10,047 nucleotides of DNA from Nitrospinota bacterium (GCA_015231815.1 JADGAW010000066.1:1-10047), one strand, 5' to 3'. Counted from the stretch's first letter, positions 1-7,014 are shown. Notes: generated by a model from the letters alone, not told the origin. Made by a program: numbers and translations.

Positions 1-1
1 T

Positions 2-961
2 TTTGATGTTAATAAAAATAAAACAGTATGCATTGATGAAATACAGAGGAGACCAGGTCTCTTCCAGGTTTTAAGAAGTATTATTGACAGAGACAGGAGA
101 AACGGTCAATTACTCATTTTAGGTTCTGCCTCCCCTGATTTAATTAGGCAAAGCTCTGAAAGTCTTGCGGGAAGAATCTCATATATCGAATTAACTCCCT
201 TTACCTTTACTGAAGTAAACCAAACATTGACTGTTGACCTTTTCTCATCTTGGTTTCATGGAGGATTTCCCGATAGTGTTCTTGTAGATGATCAAGAAAT
301 AGCTTACCGATGGAGAGAGAATTACATCCGGTCTTTTATTGAGAGGGATATTCCTCAATTGGGTAAGAACATCAATTCGACAATTCTCCAACAACTTTTA
401 GTTATGCTTTCCCACAATCAGGGGCAGTTGTTAAATTGTTCAAAGCTTGCTGCCAGTCTTGGGGTTTCCCATAACAGCATTAGGAATTATGTTGAATTAT
501 TTGAACATGCCTACATTGTCAGATTGTTAAGACCTTATTTCTGTAATGTAAAGAAAAGGCTTGTAAGGTCTCCGAAGGTATATGTCCGTGATTCTGGTCT
601 TCTTCACACTTTATTAGGAATTTCGGATTTTAACGGATTAATGGGAAACCCCGTTTACGGTTTTTCATGGGAAGGGTTTGTTATTGAAAATATTCTGTGC
701 GAACTACCCGATTGGAAGAGTTCATTTTATCGTACATCAAATGAAGCTGAGATTGATCTCATTATTGAAAAAGGAGGAAAAAAGATTGCTATTGAATGTA
801 AAGCCTCTAAAGCACCAATTATTTCAAAAGGTTTTTGGAACTCCCTTGAAGATATAGATGTCGATGAGGCATATATTATCGCTCCAGTTGACTCTCCTTA
901 CCCCGTAAAACAGGGAGTTACCGTCGTCAATGTGCAAAATTTTCTAAAGAGCATTAAATAA
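2..961 (+). CDS. AAA_14/DUF4143 ATP-binding protein, 5' end outside window
   Basis: The reading frame is open from base 2, so the true start lies upstream; 319 residues are visible. The family is usually near 380-400 residues, so only the Walker A part appears to be missing. Seen: a Walker B-like segment VCIDEIQ (visible residues 9-15), a LILGSAS strand (38-44) typical of the sensor region of AAA_14 proteins, then LAGRI and a short acidic-aromatic linker. A winged-helix-like stretch follows (about residues 140-180), then a DUF4143 domain with WEGFVIE (223-229) and a PD-(D/E)xK-like signature: E248/E250, D252 and E265-C-K267. Members of this family are widespread and poorly characterised; cellular role and substrate are unknown, and some are nuclease-fold proteins without shown activity. 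The first ATG-like codon inside the window (TTG at 227) is internal and should not be taken as the start. The gene ends at TAA. Family assignment is confident; function is not. Confidence 0.87.
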   Translation, partial: FDVNKNKTVCIDEIQRRPGLFQVLRSIIDRDRRNGQLLILGSASPDLIRQSSESLAGRISYIELTPFTFTEVNQTLTVDLFSSWFHGGFPDSVLVDDQEIAYRWRENYIRSFIERDIPQLGKNINSTILQQLLVMLSHNQGQLLNCSKLAASLGVSHNSIRNYVELFEHAYIVRLLRPYFCNVKKRLVRSPKVYVRDSGLLHTLLGISDFNGLMGNPVYGFSWEGFVIENILCELPDWKSSFYRTSNEAEIDLIIEKGGKKIAIECKASKAPIISKGFWNSLEDIDVDEAYIIAPVDSPYPVKQGVTVVNVQNFLKSIK

Positions 962-964
962 TTT

Positions 965-1001
965 TATGAACATGAAGGTGTATCTATTTAAAAAGTTCAT
1001 A
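965..1001 (+). other. Weak AT-rich hairpin after the DUF4143 gene
   Basis: TATGAAC (965-971) is the exact reverse complement of GTTCATA (995-1001), with a 23-base loop between. The stem has only 7 bp, the loop is large and no T-run follows, so a terminator role is only a possibility. It lies immediately after the stop codon at 959-961. Confidence 0.2.
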
Positions 1002-1051
1002 TTGGTTAACAACATCATAATTAGCGATACCTTTTGAATTGCTGGGCAAAA

Positions 1052-1090
1052 TATAATTGAGTTTTTTTCAATACAAAAAACATGTATAAT
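1052..1090 (+). promoter_or_regulatory. Candidate promoter region of the chemoreceptor gene
   Basis: The 187-base gap before the chemoreceptor contains two perfect TATAAT hexamers, at 1052-1057 and 1085-1090. The second would give a leader of about 50 bases. No good TTGACA-like -35 box stands at the right distance from either: a T-run at 1062-1068 is the best for the second. I see no sigma-28 type motif of the sort that often drives chemotaxis genes. The ribosome binding site AAGGAA (1138-1143) is 5 bases before the ATG. Confidence 0.35.
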
Positions 1091-1148
1091 TATCGAATTC
1101 CAGAACCATTACATCCTATTTATTCAATATAACCTATAAGGAACTATT

Positions 1149-2933
1149 ATGGAGCGATTTTCTCACTTAAGCTTGTTAAGTAAAACTATCATATGTGTTG
1201 TTGCAACAATGCTTGTAGGACAATTAATTGGTTCATTTATTTATATCAATAATTATAAAGATTCAGCCATTGAGGAAATGCACTTCAAGGCAAAGGCAAT
1301 TGCCCGAATAGCTGAAAATGCCCGAAATGCCCAGGCAAGACTTCTTGCTGAAAATGCTATTAATAGTTCAGCGTTGCTTATAGATGCTCAGAATGCGCTG
1401 AAAGGTAAGATTTTTGGCTCAGAAGATTTCTTTCGTGCTCTTCGTGAAACAACCTATTACAGAACAATTCCCGTCGTTGCAGCTTTTAGTGCTGCGACAC
1501 CAGGTGCCTCAGAAAGTTTTTTTAGCTTTAAACCAACACGGTTTGACCCCCGAAACAAAGAATATGCACCAAAGTCAAAAAGAGAGATAGAACTGCTCCG
1601 AAAAGTTCAGGAAGTTGGTGTTGATGAAGTTTCAGGACTTGATGAAGATGAAAATGTTTTCCGATATTTCAGAAGTGTGAAACTATCCAAAGATTGTCTT
1701 GTATGTCATGGTCGGGCAAATGATGACCCAGACCGTCCTAATACCCTTACCGACCCCATTGGATTCAAAAAAGATGAAAAAAGTGCCGGGGATAAACATG
1801 GTGCCTTTCAGGTTATTATTGACCTGAAACTCCTGGATTCACAGATTGCTTCGGTTGAGTTCAAAGTAATATTGGCAAGTATTCTTGTATTGCTCGTTTC
1901 GTTGGGACTTGTTTTTGTTGTAATTAAAAGAAGTGTTGTTGTACCTGTTATGAGACTGACGAACGATATGAATTCCGGTGCGGAGGAAGTAAACTCTGCT
2001 TCACAGGAGGTCTCAGCTGCAGCACAAAACCTGGCAGAAGGAGCCAATACTCAGGCATCATCTCTTTCCGAAACATCAAGCTCTCTCGAAGAAATATCCT
2101 CAATGTCAAAGCAAAATGCTGAAGCAGCATTAAATGCCGCAGAAATCTCTAAAGATTGTCAAGCAGGTGCAAAAGAGGCAGGAGTGGCTATGGACAAAAC
2201 CATTATCGCCATGAACGAGATTGATGAAGGCACGCAAAAAATGCATAACATAATTAAAACAATTGATGAGATTGCTTTTCAAACCAACCTTCTTGCATTG
2301 AATGCTGCTGTTGAAGCTGCACGGGCAGGAGAGGCTGGTAAAGGTTTTGCTGTTGTTGCAGAAGAAGTCAGGAACTTAGCTCAAAGAAGTGCTGCCGCTG
2401 CAAAGGATACTACAACCCTTATTGAGGAAAATGTTTCGAGGGCTCAGGAAGGTAGCCAAATCTCAAAAAGTGCCGGAGAAATTCTGAAAACCGTTGTTGA
2501 TGAAGTAGAGGAGGTTGCAAAACTTCTTGACGGTATTAATAATGCCGCAAATGAACAAAGTGTTGGTATTATTCAGGTAAATAAAGCTGTTGCTTCAATG
2601 GATTCAGTTACGCAACAGAATGCCGCTACCGCAGAGGAATCTGCTGCTGCTTCTGAACAATTGACAGCACAGGCAGAAAACCTGAAAAATATGGTTCAAC
2701 AAATGGTTAACCAAATTAATGGAAATTCGGTTTCATCTCAAGATTATTCTCCAAAACCAAAGGCTGTTAAGGCTTTGCCTCCAAAAGGCGGTTCTTTTGT
2801 ACCACCAAAAAAGCCTGTTTTTAAGCCAACGTTTACAAAGACACCTCAGCCAACAAGTCAGCCTCCAAAAAGTTCAGGAAATAAAATGCACGATGAAATT
2901 ATTCCTATGGACGATGATTTTAAAGATTTCTAA
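1149..2933 (+). CDS. Methyl-accepting chemotaxis protein with c-type haem sensor domain (DUF3365/Tll0287-like)
   Basis: A transmembrane chemoreceptor of 594 residues. TM1 lies at about residues 11-33, a periplasmic sensor at about 35-235 and TM2 at about 238-262. The sensor ends with CLVCHG (C183, C186, H187), a covalent haem c attachment motif, within a region resembling DUF3365/Tll0287-like domains; these are thought to sense redox state or small gases, so the ligand is inferred. No clear HAMP domain follows TM2: a short proline-containing connector (VVPV, 264-267) leads directly into the coiled coil. The signalling hairpin is canonical, with its tip around 385-400 (EAARAGEAGKGF), and is flanked by helical arms whose spacing from KQNAE to the tip and out to EESAA matches E. 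coli Tsr as I recall it, so class 36H. The tail (about 535-594) is rich in P and K and ends in an acidic-aromatic MDDDFKDF peptide rather than the NWETF type. The SD sequence AAGGAA supports this ATG. No che genes are visible, so it is an orphan receptor here. Confidence 0.95.
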   Translation: MERFSHLSLLSKTIICVVATMLVGQLIGSFIYINNYKDSAIEEMHFKAKAIARIAENARNAQARLLAENAINSSALLIDAQNALKGKIFGSEDFFRALRETTYYRTIPVVAAFSAATPGASESFFSFKPTRFDPRNKEYAPKSKREIELLRKVQEVGVDEVSGLDEDENVFRYFRSVKLSKDCLVCHGRANDDPDRPNTLTDPIGFKKDEKSAGDKHGAFQVIIDLKLLDSQIASVEFKVILASILVLLVSLGLVFVVIKRSVVVPVMRLTNDMNSGAEEVNSASQEVSAAAQNLAEGANTQASSLSETSSSLEEISSMSKQNAEAALNAAEISKDCQAGAKEAGVAMDKTIIAMNEIDEGTQKMHNIIKTIDEIAFQTNLLALNAAVEAARAGEAGKGFAVVAEEVRNLAQRSAAAAKDTTTLIEENVSRAQEGSQISKSAGEILKTVVDEVEEVAKLLDGINNAANEQSVGIIQVNKAVASMDSVTQQNAATAEESAAASEQLTAQAENLKNMVQQMVNQINGNSVSSQDYSPKPKAVKALPPKGGSFVPPKKPVFKPTFTKTPQPTSQPPKSSGNKMHDEIIPMDDDFKDF

Positions 2934-2960
2934 AAACCAATTTTCAGAGAACCAGTGTTT

Positions 2961-2998
2961 TCAAGAAGGGCATGTTCGTTGCGACATGCCTTTCTTGA
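2961..2998 (+). terminator. Long hairpin after the chemoreceptor gene, terminator-like
   Basis: Bases 2961-2975 pair with 2984-2998 over 15 positions, with a single G-U wobble, around an 8-base loop that can pair further (CG/CG around TTG). The stem starts 27 bases after the stop codon. No T-tract follows directly (the nearest T-rich run is near 3018-3025), so it is not a textbook intrinsic terminator. It may stop transcription with help or protect the mRNA 3' end. It could instead be a copy of a dispersed palindromic repeat, because the arms are as regular as REP-like elements. Confidence 0.55.
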
Positions 2999-3066
2999 AT
3001 AAAGTAAATTACCCCATCTTTTTTAATGTTTTATAGCCATTCTGTCAGAGTGGTGTCTAAGACAAT

Positions 3067-3131
3067 TTAAAGTCCTTTTTGTGGAATTCCAACGTTACTA
3101 AAGTCCTGTTTTTCCTTTTTCTGGAATGTTC
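3067..3131 (+). repeat. Imperfect direct repeat upstream of the ABC-F gene
   Basis: AAAGTCCT occurs at 3069-3076 and again at 3100-3107. A second shared piece, TTTTTGTGGAAT against TTTTTCTGGAAT, occurs at 3076-3087 and 3116-3127. Together they make two diverged copies of one unit, the second longer by about 9 bases of pyrimidine-rich sequence. It lies just before the promoter-like TATAAT at 3158. Whether it is an operator or the remains of a small duplication cannot be told from sequence. Confidence 0.4.
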
Positions 3132-3157
3132 TTTATGGAGGATTCTATATCCGAGGG

Positions 3158-3163
3158 TATAAT
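3158..3163 (+). promoter_or_regulatory. Candidate -10 box of the ABC-F gene
   Basis: A perfect TATAAT lies 28 bases before the chosen ATG at 3192. Transcription starting about 7 bases downstream would give a leader of only some 20 bases and would exclude the in-frame ATGs at 3126 and 3135. No convincing -35 box is seen about 17 bases upstream. Confidence 0.35.
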
Positions 3164-3191
3164 TGTAGCCTTTTTTCTCAAAAGCATTCTT

Positions 3192-5126
3192 ATGATAAAT
3201 GTTAGTAATCTTACCAAGCAATTCGGGCATAAAATTCTTTTTGAAAATATAACTATTGCCTTTCATCCCGGAAAACGATATGGACTCATAGGTGCCAACG
3301 GTTCAGGTAAGTCAACCCTTTTGAAAATTATTTCAGGTGAGGAAACTGCCTCTTCAGGTGATGTCACCATCCACAAAGATATAAAAGTTGGAACCCTGCT
3401 TCAAGACCATTTCAGGTTTGAAGATACCCGCATTCTTGATGTGGTTTTAATGGGAAAACCAGAGCTTTGGAAAGCAATGGAGGAAAAGGAAAAACTTCTT
3501 GAAAAAGATTCTCATGATGAAGTTACTGGTCACCGACTTGCAGAACTCGAAGATATCGTTGCTCACCATGATGGATATAACGCAGAGTCCTTTGCCGCTG
3601 AACTCCTTTGTGGTCTTGGAATTGCCGTTGAACTCCACAACCAAAAACTAAAAGTATTACCCGGGGGATTTAAACTTCGTGCTCTTTTGGCTCAGGCTTT
3701 ATTCAAAGAGCCCGGACTTCTCTTACTTGATGAACCAACAAACCATTTGGATATTCTTTCAATTTGTTGGCTGGAAAATTTCCTCAAAAATAATTTTAAG
3801 GGGACTCTTCTTCTTGTTTCCCATGACCACGATTTTATTAATGGTGTTTGTACCAATATTGCCGATGTGGATTATGAAACCGTAACCATGTACACAGGAA
3901 ACTATGACCAGTTTATTGCTGCAAAGGAACTTGCGATGGAACAACGGGAACGGGAACTGGGCTCTCAGGAAAAAAAGAAGGCTGAAATGCAGGCGTTTGT
4001 TGATAGATTTAAAGCTAAGGCAACAAAAGCCCGACAGGCTCAGTCAAGACAAAAACAAATCGATAAGATGGAAGAAGTTGTTATTAAAAAGTCTTCCCGT
4101 ATCTTTCCGAACTTTCGGTTTGAACCACTAAGACCAACAGGAAAGCGGGTTTTGCACGTGGATAATCTGGCAAAAAGCTTTAAGGAAAAAAAAGTCTTGA
4201 CCAATGTCAACCTTACCGTTATGCGGGGAGAGAAAGTGGCAATCATTGGCCCTAACGGTATTGGAAAATCAACACTTCTGAAAATCGTTTTGGGGGAAAT
4301 TGAAGCTGATGCTGGGGAATATGAGTGGGGGCATGAAATCATTCGCTCCTATTTTGCACAGGATCATAAAGAGCTTTTTAAGAAAAATACGGATGTTTAT
4401 AACTGGCTTCATGATATTTTCCCTGATGAAACGATTGGTTCTATTAGAGGAATGTTAGGGAAGGTGTTATTTTCCGGAGATGATGTAAAGAAATCGGTGA
4501 AATCTATCAGTGGTGGGGAAAGTGCCCGACTTATGCTGGCGAAGATAATGTTTGAAAAGGGAAATGTCTTAATTCTTGATGAACCAACCAACCACCTTGA
4601 TATAGAAGGTATTGAAGCTTTGGGGAAAGCTCTCAAGGCATATAAGGGAACAATTCTGCTTGTTAGTCATGACCGACACTTTGTTTCAAGAATTGCAACA
4701 AGAGTGCTCGAACTGCATCCTGAAGGTATGACAGACTTTTCGGGGTCATATCAGGAGTATCTTGAAAGTGCCGGTTTTGATCACCTCGACCGTTCAAACT
4801 CTCCTATAAAGGAAAAAGAAAAAAAGGAGGAAAAACCATCTCAAAATAACCTCAGCTATAACGAGAAAAAAGAGTTAAAGAAGAAAATCAATCAATGTAA
4901 GAATAAAAATCGGGATTTGGAGAAAGAAATAGAAAAGGTTGAAAAAGAACTGGAAAAAATAGACAAACTCTTCTGTGAGAAAGGTTTTTATGAAAAAAAA
5001 TCCCGTCAGGAAATAGATGCATTGAACAAAAAGAGAGCAGAATTACAGTCGGTACTGGAAAAAACAATGAATGAATGGGAAAAGGGGGTTTCTGCTCTTG
5101 AAAAGATGGAAAAAGCTATTGCATAA
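3192..5126 (+). CDS. ybiT: ABC-F family ATPase, YbiT-like, with C-terminal coiled coil
   Basis: A soluble ABC-F protein of 644 residues: two ATP-binding domains, no membrane part, of the class that acts on ribosomes at the E site. Domain 1 has Walker A GANGSGKST (34-42), a degenerate signature LPGGFKL (156-162), Walker B and the D-loop LLLLDEPTNHLD (176-187) and switch H211. The charged interdomain linker is at about 235-305. Domain 2 has GPNGIGKST (353-361), signature SGGES (440-444), LDEPTNHLD (462-470) and SHDRHF. The whole follows E. coli YbiT closely (RYGLIGANGSGKST, a weak first signature, DFSGSY near the end of domain 2), but E. coli YbiT stops near residue 530. Here about 115 further residues form a lysine/glutamate-rich coiled coil like the Uup C-terminal domain. 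The frame stays open to an ATG at 3126, but homologues start at the MINVSNLTK position, so 3192 is chosen; no strong SD precedes it. A resistance role is not implied by the sequence. Confidence 0.92.
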   Translation: MINVSNLTKQFGHKILFENITIAFHPGKRYGLIGANGSGKSTLLKIISGEETASSGDVTIHKDIKVGTLLQDHFRFEDTRILDVVLMGKPELWKAMEEKEKLLEKDSHDEVTGHRLAELEDIVAHHDGYNAESFAAELLCGLGIAVELHNQKLKVLPGGFKLRALLAQALFKEPGLLLLDEPTNHLDILSICWLENFLKNNFKGTLLLVSHDHDFINGVCTNIADVDYETVTMYTGNYDQFIAAKELAMEQRERELGSQEKKKAEMQAFVDRFKAKATKARQAQSRQKQIDKMEEVVIKKSSRIFPNFRFEPLRPTGKRVLHVDNLAKSFKEKKVLTNVNLTVMRGEKVAIIGPNGIGKSTLLKIVLGEIEADAGEYEWGHEIIRSYFAQDHKELFKKNTDVYNWLHDIFPDETIGSIRGMLGKVLFSGDDVKKSVKSISGGESARLMLAKIMFEKGNVLILDEPTNHLDIEGIEALGKALKAYKGTILLVSHDRHFVSRIATRVLELHPEGMTDFSGSYQEYLESAGFDHLDRSNSPIKEKEKKEEKPSQNNLSYNEKKELKKKINQCKNKNRDLEKEIEKVEKELEKIDKLFCEKGFYEKKSRQEIDALNKKRAELQSVLEKTMNEWEKGVSALEKMEKAIA

Positions 5127-5173
5127 TCATCCATAACTCAAACGCTCAACACGAATCTGAGAATTTAATCCTA

Positions 5174-5182
5174 TGGTATAAT
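5174..5182 (+). promoter_or_regulatory. Extended -10 promoter of the lipoprotein-ispE pair
   Basis: TGGTATAAT is a perfect extended -10 (TGnTATAAT), ending 32 bases before the lipoprotein ATG at 5215. Such elements can work without a good -35, and none is obvious here. It lies in the 88-base gap after the ABC-F stop, where I see no terminator hairpin, so read-through from the ABC-F gene is also possible. Confidence 0.5.
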
Positions 5183-5214
5183 TTTGGGAACTTATTGAAA
5201 ATTTAGGTAGTTAT

Positions 5215-5958
5215 ATGAAATTGAAATTCTGTTTTCGACTAAGCATTCTCCTTGTGTCTCTGCTTCTTTCTTCTTGTGGTGTAAAAAGTGGACAGGTGCA
5301 CTTCTCAAAACAAAATGATATTCAAAAAAGCCTTGAAAAGGTACCCTCAATTAAAACCCTTGAAAGCAAGGTGAGAGTTGGAATCAGTTATTATGGAAAA
5401 AACATTAAAGGAAAAGGGTATCTTTATTTTAAAGAAGATAAAATGAGAATACTTCTTCTTGACCCTCTTAAATCCCCTCTCTTCGACCTCATTGTTGCTC
5501 CGACATTTTCTTATCTTGTGGATTATAAAAATATGGGCTATATTGACCTTCTGATAAAAACCTGTGTAGATAAGGACATCATTCCTCCTAACTTTCATAG
5601 GGTAATTCCGGTTTTCTTTCAGAATTTAGATGGAAGTTTACGTGAAAATATTGAACAGGTGGTTTTTAATGAAGATGCAACAATTAATCAACTTGATTAT
5701 CGAACTTTTGGGGCAGGTACTTCAGAGTCAGTGAGTATTGAATATGATAAGTATATTGAAACCAAAACCGGAAAAGTTCCAACCCATTTTATTCTTCAGA
5801 AAAAAAGCATTGACTCCTTAATTCTCAACAATGAAATTGAAATGGAGCTCTATGGAGATATTTTGGTAAATCAGGAAGTGAAGGAAACACTTTTCGCTAC
5901 AGCAAGAATATTAAAACTCAGGAATTTATGCTGGAAAAAAGGAAACGTAAGAAAGTAA
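5215..5958 (+). CDS. Outer-membrane lipoprotein, LolB/DUF4292-like
   Basis: A 247-residue lipoprotein. The N-terminus has a basic start (MKLKFCFR), a hydrophobic stretch and a lipobox LSSC with the lipidated cysteine at C21. The next residue is G, not D, so no Lol-avoidance signal is present and an outer-membrane location is predicted. The mature part begins with a short polar segment and then beta-rich sequence (KVRVGISYYGK, KGKGYLYFKEDKMRILLLDPL, LFDLIVAPTFSYLVDYKN). This has the 'processed lipid-binding beta-sheet' look of LolA/LolB and DUF4292 proteins, where a strand pattern of the type GxxxF(K)xDxxRLxLLxPLxxPLF is common. Context agrees: lolB sits directly before ispE in gammaproteobacteria, and here the two genes overlap by 31 bases. 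In LolB the job is to accept lipoproteins from LolA and insert them in the outer membrane. I have not shown homology, so the symbol is left empty. The AGG-containing RBS TTAGGTAG lies just before the ATG. Confidence 0.7.
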   Translation: MKLKFCFRLSILLVSLLLSSCGVKSGQVHFSKQNDIQKSLEKVPSIKTLESKVRVGISYYGKNIKGKGYLYFKEDKMRILLLDPLKSPLFDLIVAPTFSYLVDYKNMGYIDLLIKTCVDKDIIPPNFHRVIPVFFQNLDGSLRENIEQVVFNEDATINQLDYRTFGAGTSESVSIEYDKYIETKTGKVPTHFILQKKSIDSLILNNEIEMELYGDILVNQEVKETLFATARILKLRNLCWKKGNVRK

Positions 5959-6776
5959 AGTCATATTCCAAAATTAACCTAGGCTTAAAAGTAACGGGGA
6001 AAAGGGATGATGGTTTTCATGAAATTGTAACTCTTTTTCACGCAATTAATCTTTGCGATGAAATAACGTTTGAAATAACTGAAGAAGAGGGTATATCCCT
6101 TGATTCAGATAGTACCGATATTCCTTTGGACGAATCAAACCTTTGTTGGAAGGCTGCGAAAATGTTCTTAAAGCACTTTAAAATTAAGGTTGGCGTGAAA
6201 ATATATTTGAAAAAAAATATTCCTGTTTCTGCTGGACTTGGGGGAGGGAGTGGAAACGCTGCTGCAACCTTACTTTGTTTAGCGGAATTACTTAAGATAA
6301 AAAAGAATAAGCTTTACCCCTTGGCTCTCAAGTTAGGCTCGGATGTTCCTTTTTTTCTCAGCGGTTACGGAACTGCTGTGGGAAATGGAAGAGGTGAGCT
6401 TGTAACGGAAGTTGATGAAATTCACAAATATCTGTTTCTTTTAATTAATCCCGGAATTGAAATATCGGCAAGCTGGGCATATTTGCATATGGACAGATTT
6501 TCTGAGGATGATCCCGAAGAGATGGAAAATGATTTGGAAAGCGGGGTTATTATCAAATATCCCATTATTAAAATATTAAAGGAAGAACTAAAGAGAAAAG
6601 GTGCAAGAGAGTCCCTTATGAGCGGTAGTGGCTCAACTGTTTTTGGCATTTTCCGAACAGAGGAAGCTCTGGATAAAGCAGAGAAGTACTTTAAATATCG
6701 TTATAAGAACTTTTTTATTGTTAAAGCAAAATCTTATTTTCCTTTCAAGCGACCTACGGTACTTTTAAACCCGTGA
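5928..6776 (+). CDS. ispE: 4-diphosphocytidyl-2-C-methyl-D-erythritol kinase (IspE)
   Basis: IspE phosphorylates CDP-methylerythritol at its 2-hydroxyl with ATP, the fourth step of the non-mevalonate (MEP) isoprenoid pathway, in the cytoplasm. The 282-residue length is normal. Seen: the N-terminal substrate motif SYSKINLGL with K15 in the place of E. coli K10, the DDGFHEI segment, the GHMP-kinase ATP-binding loop GLGGGSGNAAA (103-113), the catalytic aspartate in GSDVPFF (D139), and the C-terminal glycine motif SGSGSTVFG (232-240). The usual GGGSSDAA reads GGGSGNAA here, a variant I would expect to be tolerated. The start is ATG 5928 behind CAGGAA (5919-5924); it lies inside the lipoprotein gene, so the two are translationally coupled. 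The N-terminus has a run of basic residues (EKRKRKKVK) that is longer than usual and may mean that the true start is slightly downstream, but no better ATG precedes the SYSK motif. Confidence 0.96.
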   Translation: MLEKRKRKKVKSYSKINLGLKVTGKRDDGFHEIVTLFHAINLCDEITFEITEEEGISLDSDSTDIPLDESNLCWKAAKMFLKHFKIKVGVKIYLKKNIPVSAGLGGGSGNAAATLLCLAELLKIKKNKLYPLALKLGSDVPFFLSGYGTAVGNGRGELVTEVDEIHKYLFLLINPGIEISASWAYLHMDRFSEDDPEEMENDLESGVIIKYPIIKILKEELKRKGARESLMSGSGSTVFGIFRTEEALDKAEKYFKYRYKNFFIVKAKSYFPFKRPTVLLNP

Positions 6777-6830
6777 AATGCGAAAGAAAATGCTTCTACA
6801 GAAATTCCAAACTTCTTACGTCCCATTGTA

Positions 6831-6856
6831 ATCACTAAGATACAAAGCCACTAAGA
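6831..6856 (+). repeat. Degenerate tandem repeat of about 9 bases, (C)ACTAAGA-like
   Basis: Three successive units can be read: atCACTAAGA, taCAAAG and ccACTAAGAa. They follow an AC(n)AAG theme with a spacing of about 9 bases. Similar 'CACnAAG' ladders are seen in gene-free DNA of many environmental bacteria. The array is short and diverged, and strand and origin are unclear. Confidence 0.35.
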
Positions 6857-6873
6857 AGAGGAAAAGAAAGCAG

Positions 6874-6897
6874 TTAACTCCATTCACCCTTAACTCC
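6874..6897. repeat. C/T-rich remnant with TTAACTCC twice
   Basis: TTAACTCC stands at 6874-6881 and 6890-6897, 16 bases apart, in a C/T-rich run that goes on to CTCACTATTC. A similar C/T-rich scrap, CCCTCACTTCTCACC (9301-9315), ends at the aldo/keto reductase stop codon on the other side of the tRNA. Likely a decayed simple repeat. Confidence 0.3.
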
Positions 6898-7000
6898 TCA
6901 CTATTCGCTCAATATAAACACTTTTAATTTCACTCTTAGAAGAACTGGAATTGATGATAAAATACATCCCCGTTTAATAAGAAATGTTTGTGTGAGATAG

Positions 7001-7014
7001 TGCTTATATAAGCA
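7001..7014. promoter_or_regulatory. 14-base perfect palindrome
   Basis: TGCTTATATAAGCA is a perfect inverted repeat. As RNA it gives a 5-bp stem with an ATAT tetraloop; as DNA it could be an operator. It is enclosed by TTGTGTG (6988-6994) and CACACAA (7039-7045), which can pair. Function unknown. Confidence 0.4.

Noticed and set aside
227..961. TTG at 227 as the start of a 244-residue gene
   Set aside because: The same frame stays open to the left edge and codes for recognisable AAA_14 motifs (VCIDEIQ, LILGSAS), so 227 is internal.
1935..2080. HAMP domain after TM2 of the chemoreceptor
   Set aside because: Only a proline connector is visible; the second HAMP helix pattern is missing and the heptads of the signalling arm begin at once.
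2719..3036. Open frame of 105 codons over the chemoreceptor tail
   Set aside because: It is an out-of-frame shadow of the P/K-rich tail and has no RBS or family features.
3126..3191. Upstream ATG extension of the ABC-F gene (22 extra residues)
   Set aside because: The extension is not like ABC-F N-termini, which begin at the MINVSNLTK position, and a TATAAT lies within it.
6778..6831. Seventeen-codon frame starting 2 bases after the ispE stop
   Set aside because: Too short and without distinct RBS or membrane-peptide features.
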